From contig CM021318.1 in the NCBI GenBank assembly GCA_010645155.1, positions 4,613,823-4,677,822 on the forward strand: a DNA stretch of 64,000 bases. The letters run 5' to 3'. The DNA is from Tigriopus japonicus. Taxonomy: Eukaryota > Arthropoda > Copepoda > Harpacticoida > Harpacticidae. Every line of letters begins with the position of its first letter. The stretch's first letter is position 1. Made by a program: the position numbers and the translations under genes. A model generated the notes under the pieces. It saw only the letters and a program-made list of their open reading frames with translations. It did no database searches and was not told the origin of the DNA. Shown one piece after another: positions 36,821-49,223 of this stretch.

Positions 36821-36841
36821 ATGATGATGATGATGATGATG
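36821..36841. repeat. ATG trinucleotide repeat
   Basis: Seven units within retn intron 3; the poly-His minus-strand ORF here is its shadow. Confidence 0.9.
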
Positions 36842-37675
36842 AACGATGATTGGCTGTGAATTTGGAGCGATCTCGGCGCATTTGTTGATCCATAAACACG
36901 AAGTCCTAGTACGCAATGTCCATCGGTGCGCTCTAGTCTGCTCTGTATACGTACTGCAGTAGTTGTTCCTCACCAAAGGGGCAGAAGCATGGGAACACAC
37001 ATTCGATTCAAGTACTTCTAGAAGTACTCTTCTCTCGCAGGAACAATCCCAATGAACTTGGCAATGTCTGATATTTCTCGTCTTCCTCATTGGCCAAAAT
37101 CTCATTGATCGAATGGGTGGTGTTGCTCCCTCTCAAAATGTGAGTACAATACATCCGACGCATATGGGGCAGCAGCTCTCCGTGCGGACGAAGTAGATCC
37201 AAAATGGAAAATCAATCACGTACGATGTCAAGCCATCGTGGGCAGAGTTGAAGTGCAATTTCAGAGGGTTTGTTTGCACTAGATTAAGGAGGAGATTTTC
37301 TTTCCCCCAAGGAAACATTCCTCAAATCTGCCAAGCCAGCTCCTTGAGACAAAGAGACCAATTGTCGCGTTTTCCTCAACATTTGTTTGAATCTGACAGT
37401 CTCAGCACTTACTGTAGATCGACAATTTCACTACGAATAAATTTTCTGAATCCATTAATTGAAACCTCCCTAATTTCTAAATTTTTGAGCCAAGGAGTTT
37501 CATTAATGACCATCTTAATCCAAGCGAATAGTGATCCACACGTTATTTGCTCTGCCAAGTATAGTTTCATTTGAATCATGCGTCTATTCTGAGTGCATTT
37601 TGAATAAAATGAATATGGCATCAAGATAAAAACAAAAAGAGCCAAAAAGCGGAGAACACAAGAGCCGAAAGAGGA

Positions 37676-37735
37676 GGAAGAGAGAGAGGGCGAGAGAGAG
37701 AGAGAGGGAGGAAGAAAGAAAGGGAGAGGAAAGTG
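37676..37735. repeat. GA-rich purine tract
   Basis: Some 60 bases almost entirely A and G, including a GA dinucleotide run, in retn intron 3. Confidence 0.85.
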
Positions 37736-40700
37736 AACGACATCATGATCTTAAATTTCCTGTTTGTCAATTCTAGAGATTTTTCTATTTTCAACTTGCC
37801 ATCCTGTCAAAGAAGATTGAGGGAAGGAGCTCTAAGATGATCTCATGTTCCCAATGAAGCATTACCAGCTTCAGCCACAGCTTCAAGCAAGCACGACCCC
37901 ATTGCCCCCATCTTCTAGCTTTGATGATCATGTTCACCAAAATATCGTCCATAATGAAAATATGTATCTTTAGTGTGAAACGACTGCTACCTATCCAACA
38001 ACCCAACTAAGTAGAGTTGGGTCAAGGAGCTCTGATTTCCGAGCAAACCATTGAGCAGAAAAAGCTGTCTCGGTAGGAACTACTCAAAGTCTGGGCGTTC
38101 GATAGATAGCATGCCATGCTTGAGGGGTTTGAAATGTGGTGTGATATATCCATTATGATAGCACTAGGAGGTCTGACACCCCTCTCAATTTGAAAACCAT
38201 TTCTCGGTCTGGCCAAAGTTCTACCTGAAGAGCTCATCCCCGATGAAATCTACAACGATGATCGGAGCCGATGGAGGCCGTGCAAACCAACCAAGCAATG
38301 CACGGCGTTTTGATGGGCACAACTCATTTTCTCTCGGACATTTGAGAGATTTCCTGGCCACGGCGGCCATTTGATATCCGCCCTGACATCATGAGAACGA
38401 AACGTCTCGGAACGAACGATTGGCAGTCAAGTGGCACAGTGGGTAGGGAGTTGCTCGATTACGGAGAAAACACTTTCAGAGGCAAGTTTGTCTTTCCTGT
38501 GTTAATGAATGGCTGCTTCTGTGCAGAACTTCCATCATATTTTCGTCAAATATGCCCCGGGACCTTGGAGTAGGTACGGTATGTACGTATGTATGTGTCT
38601 AATCATTTGTAAGCATTTCATGAACATGGCAATCATCGAGTCCTGCATGTTTTGACACCAACGTCGTTGGGAGAAGTGTCTCTGAAACGCTGCCTGCCTC
38701 CTTGCCGATGTCACAATCTTGATGATAATTGAAATGTGAATGAGTGAGTCGATGAGTTGGATGGGTGGCCATCGTCACCATTCAGGAGGATTTTAGATAT
38801 CACGAACACGTGATAAATAAAAAGAAGCCAATACCACAGGAGGAAATAAATATCCCTCCCCAACAGCTCGCTCGCTAGCTCGCTCCGTATGAAGCACACC
38901 ATGAACTTGTAGGTACATACGTAGTGTGTACAGTAATAGTTCGGCCACAAGAAAATAGTACCATGGCATGACAATGGAACATTTGCTCAGGAGCAGTCAA
39001 GAACACAACAATATGTCGTTGGTTCCGACGGAGACCAAGACAAAGCGAGAATCCGTGGCGTAGAATAGATTTCGGATTTCTTCATGTCTTTCTACCCACT
39101 CATACCTATCTAACTAGCTCATGGATCAAACATTTGTACAATGTTGTGGTTTGTTCATCCGTTTCGATTTGTCGTTTTTCTGCCAGCGGCCACTTGGTCC
39201 ACCATATGAAAAAAAATTCTGGAACTTGATACAAGTTCCCTTTTATTATTACCTCCTTTTTACTTCATTGTGCTGTGCATTCAGTTTTCTAGACGGTTAA
39301 CCTGTCGATGGACAAATGTCTCATCCAATATACCAGTTGCAAAAAAAACAGCAACACAACCCATGCTTAGTGGGATGAGGGAAGCCTTGACTTTGGAGAG
39401 CACAAAAATTCACTTGAACTCCAGGCTGGGTTAAAAGTGACTTTGGAGGTGTGAGCACGATCTCTATTGCCAACTTTGTAGCTCTCGAACTCTTCACGCT
39501 CTCTCTCTCTCTCTTTCTTTTGGGAGGATGAAGTCAACCAGTCAAAATAAGAGCTTCCTGTCGATACAAATTTGGATGAATCGCAACCAAGGGAAACGCA
39601 AATGCATTAATGGCAAATTCTGCCGAAAATATCAACATGGAAAGGAAAATACGAGTACTCAGTCTACAATCGAATGCCTACATTCCAAGTCAAAGTAAAC
39701 AAAATCATCTCTATGTACGGTCATTGCATGTGTATAGTAAGAAATCTAAAGAAAATCCGCTAGCAAAGAGGTCCAGGGCACCACAACCGTTTTGGCAACG
39801 CTCGAGTGATTGATAGCTATGCAATTTGAGAGCAATTTATGAAGTCTACCTCGACCATTGGTTCATGCAGTTTACTCGTCTGTCGAAGAGAGCGATCATC
39901 AACCACAAGTAGACACCCCTCAAGCCCCAAACGAAAGTAGCGTCACTATCTGGTCATTTTTTAAATTCTGATTTGACCCAGGCCCATGAAATATGGTATG
40001 ATGTTTTGGTTCTTGCATGTAGCGATCCAACTCCAAGTTGAGTGTCATGGATCGTGATGGCGTATGAAATGAGGTGCTCCACTCAAGTAGAGAGAACTCT
40101 TTGTCCTCGAAAGAGTGAAATATTACCACGGCAGGGGTTGGAAATGTGGAAAATGGACGGACGCTTGAATATTCAATCCACCCTGGTGCGCGATCACAAT
40201 ATTTAAATTCTGGCGACATTATGGTACCACATCAAGACAAAGAAAGAAGAGAGAAAGAGAAAGAAGAAACCTTGATTTTGCTTCGATATTCAGATCCACA
40301 CTCTATATATGCAGAGTATACATGTATGAGATCCAAAAGGCAGAGGAGACGGAGGAATGATCGATTTCAGAGATCCAATTAAAATTGCCTTCTGCCTTTG
40401 GTGGCTGGCTAGTTGGCTGGTAGGCTGGCGTCTGTTGTGGCCTGAAGTGACAATGGCCGCATATGCATTCCCAAATTTGAAAATATTTCCCTGGAATCTG
40501 TTTAATGTTCACTGCTCTTCGCTCTTTCTTCGAGAAACTTCAATCTGCACGAAGGTCGTCGTCTTCTTGGATTTCACCGAATTCTTGATAGACTTCAATG
40601 ATAAAAGAATTCATCATTTTTCACCTTCAAAACTTGGCATTTCCCTGACTTTCACCCGATAGAGATTGGAGCTTTGGCAAAAGAGGGGAGACGAGCAAGT

Positions 40701-40782
40701 GAAAACGCCAAATGCGCGTCACAATCGCGAGAAATATCATCCAAATACATTTGATGACGATAAAGCAATATGGACAAACGGA

Positions 40783-40809
40783 CGGATGGATGGATGGATG
40801 GATGGATGG
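40783..40809. repeat. GATG tetranucleotide repeat
   Basis: About six units in retn intron 3; it produces the GWMDGWMDGW-type shadow peptides. Confidence 0.9.
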
Positions 40810-41601
40810 CGAGATGGATCTTTTCCAATCTCTCCTCAAGACGAACGAAATAGAGACAAACAAATGGCCAAAATCCTCTCCGAACATCTTCGACGAGATG
40901 GAAATCAAGCAAGCTTGATGACTTTGTGCTCTTTTGTGGGTATCTCTGATCTAAAAACACTCCAATTTTTGCATCTGGACTCAGATTTCGTCTTGAACGT
41001 TTGGAACAATCTTGCACATGGCCGTTGCTGGACCACTCACGCACTCAGTTATTTGTTGGCGCTCTATATTTTATTCTACTATTCTCAATGCCTAAGCCGC
41101 AATCAAGTTTTGAAATGATGTATTATCACACCCCTAATGACAACTCCCCAATAACAGCAGCACTCATCCTACTGCGGCTACTACAACTGCTATCACTAGT
41201 TACTGCTCCCTCGCCTGGTATCGGCGAAATATTCCGATGGGATCTCGATTTAATGGACCTTCGAGAAAAGACCAGGAGAGTGAATGGCCAATCTCCCTGA
41301 GCAAAACTAAGTTGTTGCATCATTGTCGTCGTCAGCGACCTCACGTTCCTCATGGATGTCGTCGCCAAGTCTCGCCATCGAATTCAAGTGCCACCAAAAT
41401 CCAGGGCTCGTTCGAATTATAATGACTCAAAGACATTTGGTGGACGCGCCAATATTTGATTAATTGTGCTTTTCCATCAAGATAGGCCATGACTTACGAA
41501 GCAGTAGGAAGGTTAGCTCAGCTTCCTAGGTAAACAAAGCCCCTCCGACATCGAGAGTACATCCAACCATTAAATGCTGATTGACCAGAGATTGGACTTA
41601 C

Positions 41602-41674
41602 CTCGTTTCTGCATAAAGGTGAACAACTCGTCGAGGAATTCTTTCCGCTTGGGATTATCGTCGATTTCATAAAG
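41602..41674 (-). CDS. retn: retn visible exon 3: ARID helix 1-2 microexon
   Basis: A 73-nt exon, too short to stand out as an ORF. After an acceptor ending TTACAG it reads LYEIDDNPKRKEFLDELF and continues TFMQKR plus the first base of a glycine codon; the donor is CGAG|GTAAGT. This is the family signature at the start of the ARID domain (visible residues 172-195), where PKRKEFLD.LF.FMQKRGTP is almost invariant from flies to vertebrates. It enters in phase 0 and leaves in phase 1, matching its neighbours. It lies isolated between two very long introns (about 16.7 kb and 9.1 kb), so gene finders could easily miss it. Confidence 0.96.
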
Positions 41675-41925
41675 CTGTAACACAAAAGAAAAGAAAAAAA
41701 ATATGATTAACACTAGTCAACAACGACTGATCTTTGTTCTGCTGGTATTGATTTTTCGACCCTCATCCAATGTCTGTCTAATCTTCTTGTTATCTCAGTC
41801 GCCCCAATCATGAATTTGATCAATTCAAGTCCTCAGGTAAATAAACAGTTTCTTTCTCTTTCATCAATATTTGCCACCTTGGGTGTTGTGACGACTTCAC
41901 CTCCTCCAGATCCGACTGTCCATGG

Positions 41926-41954
41926 CTGTCTGTCTGTCTGTCTGTCTGTCTGTC
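41926..41954. repeat. CTGT tetranucleotide repeat
   Basis: About seven units, roughly 250 bases upstream (in gene direction) of the small ARID exon. Confidence 0.9.
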
Positions 41955-43210
41955 CGAACATCCATGTACCCACCCCCACCCTTGGTGATCTGCATGTACT
42001 ACTTCATGGTTATGTCAGGAGGCAACATGATGGTTCATTGTGGATCGAATGGCCGAACTAGTCAGAAGACATGAGGAGACACCTCTTAACTCTTGAAGCA
42101 TCCACAGGAATTTTGACTCGAAGGCTCGTTCAAGAGCTCTCTTCTCTCTCTTCTTTTTCACTACTTTCCGGTGCTTAATGAGTTGACAAGGAGGGCCAAA
42201 ATGCTAGTTCAGTACAGTACGTACGTATGTGGTTTCAAATTCAATGCATTGCCATCAAAACTTGTAGAGCTTGAATGGCGTGGGCTAGTTGGAGCATTTT
42301 ATTCCCATGTCCCCTGAAGATCAGGATCAGAGCAAACAATCTTGAATCGGCTAAGCCCATTCTTAAAGGTTTCGCCTAATCTCGAGGATCGCACATTGAT
42401 CTGGTCAAATCCAAGGGTCTGGCTTGGTCTCATTCCTCCGTTCGACCGCACACATAACAACGAAATGCACCCAAGACTCACTCACTTCAGCCAATGCCAC
42501 TCAGTGGATCGGCTCCGGTTGCTACCATTCTTCAATCTGGCTGGCCTGCTTGAGTGGTCGTTGTTCAAGATAAATCATCAAAATTGGGAGAAAGAGATTT
42601 AAGGCGAAACTTTTCACAGCGAGAGAGATATCACTCACCCAAGTGAAGGAGAGCGAGGGTTTGTCTCCTCGGGTCATATCACAAGTAGGATTTTTCGAAT
42701 ACCAGATGAACTACCGTGATATCAGACTGAGCTCCCGTTGGTTGCTCTCTATCTCGACCTCCCCCCTGACTATTCAAGATTCCAGGGTTCATTGGCGAAA
42801 AAAACACTAGATCGGGAACTGCAGTCATCGACAAAGGCAGTGTGTCGACTCTGGTGGTCAGGATCATGATTATCGAGATCGATCCTTGTATAGTTTCAGG
42901 ATCAAAGCTATACCTTGAAATTCTTTTCCTTTGGTCTATGCATTCATTTGTTGATAGCCCTTGGCCTTTTTGAATAACGTGAAGAACTTCAACTCAAATC
43001 TCAATGGACCCCCAAAGTGCCCCAAAAATTTCCAAGGGAGAGCGACTTGGGCCGTTCTCACACACAAAAGCGACTCTGAGAGCCTCTCTTCTTCTTCTTC
43101 TTCTTGCTCTCTGCTCGATTCACTCTCTCACACACACACACCTACAACCATTGCAATGGGCGTCTCCGTGTCTCGAATCCCGAGCCCCAGAGGCCTGTTT
43201 TCCCATAACT

Positions 43211-43230
43211 AAGAGAGAGAGAGAGAGAGA
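43211..43230. repeat. GA dinucleotide repeat
   Basis: About ten units in retn intron 2; an ACAC run lies near 43130. Confidence 0.9.
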
Positions 43231-46036
43231 CTGAGTAAGGCGAAGACGCAGAGAAATGCTCTTCTTTCCTGTCTCATTCCACACGGGGTAAAAGTGTCAC
43301 GATGTCCTGCTGAGAGCATATAGATCTGATTGACGGATTCAGATCGAATACCTTGGCTCCAAGAACTCTTGTCGAGATCCACCAACACAGGCGGATCAAG
43401 ACGATGATGCCGACCAAGGTATCCATGAGGTTGTTCCTACTGATACTGTACTTCATGGAAGGTGTACATTTTGTGCTACGTAGTTCGTACGGAGGGGTGG
43501 GTAGACATCGGGACTGCCAAGTACGTAGAACACGTCCTCATTCATCTTTCGTTTGACAAATGGCAAATTCTACCCCGTATTATGCCGTATTGGAGATGGC
43601 GCTTTGCGGTTCCTAGGGCTTTGGTTTTCAATGGAACAATGCTAATTTGATGCCTTCGAATGACGTGGGAGCTTGTTCTTTGCTCTTTCAAGGAGCTTAG
43701 AAATGGCTGTAACGTTATGCAGTCAGAACTAGGCAAAGACAGCCATGTGTCTTGAAGCGTGAGTAAATCCTATCATCAATTGGGGATCAATATTTGGCAG
43801 CACAAACAGACACATAAAGACTGCGCCAGCAGATGGTTCATCAATTCAGAATGAATTGAGACCAAGGCAAGAATGTACATAAATGGCACGGCAGACCGGG
43901 AACCACATACATTGCAAGCTTATTGGCGATTGGTTTGAGAGTTGCATTCCAAATGTGCATAGAACTGATTTTGATTTAAGGCTTCGGGAAAAAGCGCATT
44001 AGTTGCAGCGACGGCCAAGTATTTCGCCAAAATGCGCCTCATAAATCATCGACGTGATTGGCAAGTTTGGCCCCTTCGTCACTCGTAACTGGATATTTTC
44101 TTCCCGTGGAAACAGGCAGAACGCTTTTTTAAGTCTAATGACAATTAAAATCAGGTTCTGAGAACCTAAACACCTACCAAAAACCGACATTTTTCCCAGC
44201 TCCCAACATCCCCTTAGTTTTGTTTTTTAATCAGGTTCACATCAATTGTTCTCCTATTCCATATTTGGACTCACATCGGCCCGTTTTGATCCGCTTGATC
44301 TCTCTGAGTAGTTCAAATCAAAAAGCAGGCTTCTCCAGACCATTCGCTTCGATACCTCAAATTTCTCGGTTAGGGAGGAAACGGTCCATGTATGTTCGTT
44401 TGTACTTGTCTGTCTGTACTGTGTGTCTCTTTTGTGCCTGCTAGCATAATTCAAGCTCATTCTTTCGATTTTGACACCAAACACGTGTAAAAAGCAATGT
44501 AATCCAAGCCTGACTGGCTCACATCTTTTTTTCCTTCTTTCCGTCACTAAAGCTAAAAGCGAGACAAACCGCTCTTACGAAAAAGGGTCACGATTCTCGA
44601 ATGATCCATCCTGTCTACATGTTAGTCTACAAGCTCCCGTATTTTGTTTTTTAGTTCGTCGAGGCCAGTTCTTATCGGATGCGAAAGCAATAATAAGAGT
44701 AATAATCCGTGGATTATTTCTACTAATAACAACAGCTAACTGGTAGGTCAGTTATTGAAGGCATTTTAAGTAAACTGGAAACATACAAACACGGGTATGG
44801 TCTCAGAACATTAGCTCATTACTTCCAAATGCCCTCAACAACCAGATCTAGTGATATATACGACCCCAAATGAACGCTCATTGGAAAAGTTCGAACTTAA
44901 AGGGGGGATTATATCCAAATTCCTTGGCTTATATGTCCAATCAGAAGGCATGAAACTGGACGGAGTTGAACGAAAAGGAGAGGGAGAGAGACACACAGAA
45001 AACAGACAGACTTCTACCATAACTGACCATTGATGTCAAACTTTGAGCCATTTTCAAATTTATTTGCTGTGAATAGAAGACACCCGTCGAAAACTGTCGC
45101 CATTTCCAGTGGTGCTTGAAGAATTAAGCCAGCAGTTCCACTACTGACTGACCACTGGATAGAGAGATACCTACCAGGACCGCTCACATACCGTAGCCAG
45201 TATACCTATATTTCTGCTCCAAGCATTGCTTTTGGTACTCACTCTCCTTACAAGAAGAAGAAGTAGTAGTTGTACTAGATACAACAAGCGGATTTTGTCC
45301 GAGATTTTAGGACATTCCCTAATCTTTTGAGTGCTTTTCCGAAAAAGAACATCCTGTGATAGGAACTTGCGCCGCGTACCTTGGTATGTGGTTCATATTA
45401 AAAGGCGAGAGCGTTTCCATGTGACTGACAAACCTAATGAAGTACGAATCCAGTCTTCGATAAGTAACGGGACTTCTATCGAAGAATGCCTGTCCTGAGA
45501 ATCGAATCGGAATACTAGCGGCAGATTTCAGTCAAATTATTCACCATATTTTCTCGGTTTCACATTCACAAACAACCACATTCCAGTCATGCATGGCAAA
45601 TGTGTGTTAGGCCACCAACCCACCTCCTAACTACCAACAGACCCAAGTAGAAGAAACCACTGATACGTCGCACGAAAGAGTGAAGGACTGATTCCGAATG
45701 TACATATTGCAACAGCACATACGTACATACACTGTATACTAAATGTCGACTCACACTCAAACACGTGGAATGGAGTTCAAAAGAAGAATATTCCGCATTT
45801 CTGATATTTTGCATAGTTCATCAAGTCAATCGGGCAAATTGCCCCGACCAACCATCTCGCTCATCGGTGTTCATCATTTACATAATACAATTTGCCACAG
45901 AGACCATCATCATCACATGTACCGGAATACTGAGTCCATCAGCAAAGTGGTGGAAAACCATTGAAGAAAAATTTCTCGACTTTGGAGCAACCCACCATTC
46001 CCAACCCATCTGAGAGATGATGGAGCTCAAGCTAAA

Positions 46037-46092
46037 GACGACGACAACAACAACAACAACAACGAAGAAGAACCTTGCCGGATCGTCGTCGT

Positions 46093-46126
<34 letters not shown>

Positions 46127-46135
46127 TCATCATCG
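46037..46135. repeat. GAC/AAC tract followed by a long GTC/ATC tract
   Basis: GAC and AAC units (46037-46064), GAA units, a short spacer, then about 13 GTC-type units and CAT units. The GAC and GTC arms are complementary, so the tract is a potential hairpin. Confidence 0.9.
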
Positions 46136-48410
46136 TTCTTTAATTCAATTAGAGATGCAGGAATTTTTTCTCGTCACTCCAGGAATGTGTGTTAAATAGA
46201 TGAATGATATTGAGGAGAACTCACTTGGAGACTTTCCACAATGACGGCCCAGCCAGTGATCTCCGTATGGAGGAGCATTATCTGGCATGCATCACCATAG
46301 GTACACACATGTACAACCAGAGAGAGCCTGTTGATGTGCGTCCTCTGGGAAGGAAAATAAGAACACGAAAAAGCCAATCATTCCATGTGTCAATATGATT
46401 TCACGAGCTCAGCGGTGCAAAGAGAAACAAATCGCTCGAAATCCCGTCCGACCAAAGCTCCAGATTAATCATCTTCCACCTGGATGGACGAATAATGATC
46501 GTCTGAATCTTGATGATGTCAGTAAAACAAAGAGGGAGGAAAGAATTCCTCACGTGCCCACTTAATCCGTACCTGACTTTTGGTTGTGGGCTTGATGTAA
46601 ATTGATTCTTCTCTCAATGTTTCTACATTCATATGATGGATGAGATTGGTTACAAGATACTAGGCTGAATGAAGAAAGGGATCGAGATCGAGATAGCCAA
46701 CTAGATAGATTGATGGATGGAATGATAGGTGGGTGAGGGAGTGAGAGAGTGGATGATGAAAAATGAGTAATGAAACACTCCCGTTTGATTATCGTTACTG
46801 AATTGAAGGGTTCGAATTCCAAGCAATGAGCAGAGCGAGGAGCCCTAATGGCGATCAAATATTTCACCTCATGGTCAATAAAAGGTGGCAGGAGTGAGGA
46901 ATGCCTGCTGAGAGAACCAATTCATCAATATAAAGTGAAGACAGATCGAGGGAGAGTTAGAAAGACAAAGCCCGAGAATCAATCCTGAGAAGGAGCACAA
47001 TTCCGCTTGAAGGCGAGGAAATTCCACGCATTAATTGACTCGCTGATCAAACAACCATCCACCATGTATTTGACTAAAAAACGGACCATCAACTAAGAAT
47101 CCGAGAGACTCCTCTTAGTATCACAGCGATTGTCATTGTTGGTATTATTACTGCTGCTTCTATTCCCTACCGCCATATGCTGACAAAAAAGTTTGAATGA
47201 GATACTTATCGCACCCTAAAACCCGTGTCTGAGATGTGGAAAAAGACATTCTTATCAAAGTCAAGCGGTCCTCGACCATTGACACTGCCTACCGCCTGCT
47301 TCTACCAAATACTGAAGGCTAGTCGGTCTTACTTCTGGACGTACGCACGCACGCTTACACATACACGCATGGTTGGTGTGGTTCGATCTGTTGTGAGCCA
47401 ACCACAAGTTTTTGTCCGTCCCTCCACCGCGCTTTGTGACACTTCAAAGGATTGGTGGTGGGACAAATAGTTGAGATTAGACGGTAGAACATGGTTTAAA
47501 TGTCACTTCTGACCTGATAAAAGAACTAACATGTCCATTCAAGACACGAGAGAAGGTTTGGGGTGGGCCAGGGAACCGATTCCATCGCTCTTCTAAGCGA
47601 ATGAATCGAGATTCTTCTCACTCCCAATTGGTTTGGCCAGAATTTATCACCTGGCCAATAAAAAGGGGGCTCCACGATCTAAACAGTAGAGTGTGGCCGT
47701 GATGTCATTCAAGTTTGACGTCGCCCGAAGGGATCCAACTCTATGTACGGACAACCAAGTGGACGACGACACTATGAGGGCAATCTAGGGAGTTGTTGGT
47801 GGGTAACTCGTGACTGTGGTCGTGATATAAAGCTGCTGCTTTGAATTGACACGCTGAGCACGAGCCAACAATACCAAACACTGGGCACTGGCTTTAGCTT
47901 TTCTACTCGATCCATCCATGGCATTCGTCCACAATGAGCCGTAAAAGAAAACGAAGGCGAAGAAGAGGAGCCTTCGAACTCGATAAGGAGAGATGCCAGG
48001 CAGAGATAAATGATGGTAAAATCAATCCTCCTTACACCCTATGCCATCATATCTGCTACGTACGTTCTAGGTTCTTAAGTACTTGGAACGAGGCGCGTAT
48101 AAAAAAGATAGAGAGAAGGATGTTGTTGTTAAGACACAGGTTGACATGCAGTATTGAGCTTGCGATCAGTTCATAAAGCCAATGAATGAGTGTCATTGAA
48201 AGAGGAAGGAGAGGAGATGGCCAGGAATTTACAAGCTTTGATGACTTGGAACATTATTCACTTCTCTCGATATTCTGGACAAAATCGGGTGATAGCTTTC
48301 AACGAACGAGTCCATGTCTCTCATATCAGTTCTGAAGGGTCTTATGTCAGAAATGCACTCAGAATAAGCCCATCTAATACCGCAATGAAGCCCTGAAAGG
48401 AGTGCAGACA

Positions 48411-48430
48411 GAAGAAGAAGAAGAAGAAGA
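48411..48430. repeat. GAA trinucleotide repeat
   Basis: Six to seven units in retn intron 2. Confidence 0.85.
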
Positions 48431-48579
48431 GTACTCAATGGCCGCCCTGCTAGCACTTTATCTATATTGATGGATAATGTTTGCATTGCCATAATGAGAG
48501 AAGGATTCGTCAGATTATAGCAGTCGACAACAAAACAACAATAATATAGGAGTAGCACTGAGCCAGCTCTCACTCCACA

Positions 48580-48605
48580 CTCACTCACTCACTCACTCAC
48601 TCACT
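48580..48605. repeat. CACT tetranucleotide repeat
   Basis: About six units in retn intron 2, the same motif as at 6598. Confidence 0.85.
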
Positions 48606-49190
48606 GGCCGTCGCGGTTGTTCCACTCGACTGAAAGGCTCATTGAGGAAGTTCTTTTCTGCTGACGGATTGATTGGCACTCCTCACATCAATCCCGACGA
48701 AAAAGAAGAATTTGGAAATGGATCGATGTCAAATCGAGAACAGATCGCTCATAATCATTGGGCGCAATTTGTTCAGTCATTAGCATTAGCCCTTTATTTC
48801 GCATTCCAAGGGACAGTGAAACGAGACAAGCTTTGTTTTGAGGGCAGGAGAGACTAAGAGACAATGAAAATGACTAATTCAGGACTTTTCTTCAAACTTT
48901 GAAAACACCCAACTCAAAACAAGAGAAGAAATGGGAGCTTGAAATCATATCTTCATCGACCAATCATGGGTAGGCGTCCGTCAAGAATTGGTCCTCGGAA
49001 CATGATGGTCAGTATTCTCTATTAACCCGAAAATGGCCCGGATAATGGATAACAAACTTTTCGTGGCTGTGTGTACTGTCATTAATAAATGATCCCTCTT
49101 TCCGATGGACTAACAAGACAAGACAAGGAAAGAAGAAAGCAAAAAAGGAAGTAAGGAACTGGAAGCAAGTAAGTAGAAAGACCTCGAAGC

Positions 49191-49223
49191 ATCATTATCA
49201 TCATCATCTTCTTCTTCTTCTTC
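49191..49223. repeat. ATC then TTC trinucleotide tract
   Basis: Compound repeat in retn intron 2. Confidence 0.85.

Larger units (their letters stand above)
32504..41601 (-). other. retn: retn intron 3, about 9.1 kb
   Basis: Long intron splitting the ARID domain after MQKRG. I saw no gene in it. It holds microsatellites at 35412-35434 (GACT), 36821-36841 (ATG), a GA-rich purine tract at about 37676-37735 and a GATG tract at 40783-40809. Plus-strand ORFs 34726-35304 and 40666-41118 run through repeats and show no domain. An intron this long inside a developmental regulator may contain enhancers, but nothing in the sequence itself shows that. Confidence 0.75.

Noticed and set aside
40666..41118. 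150-codon plus-strand ORF in retn intron 3
   Set aside because: It runs through a GATG tetranucleotide repeat, overlaps an equally long antisense ORF and has no domain.
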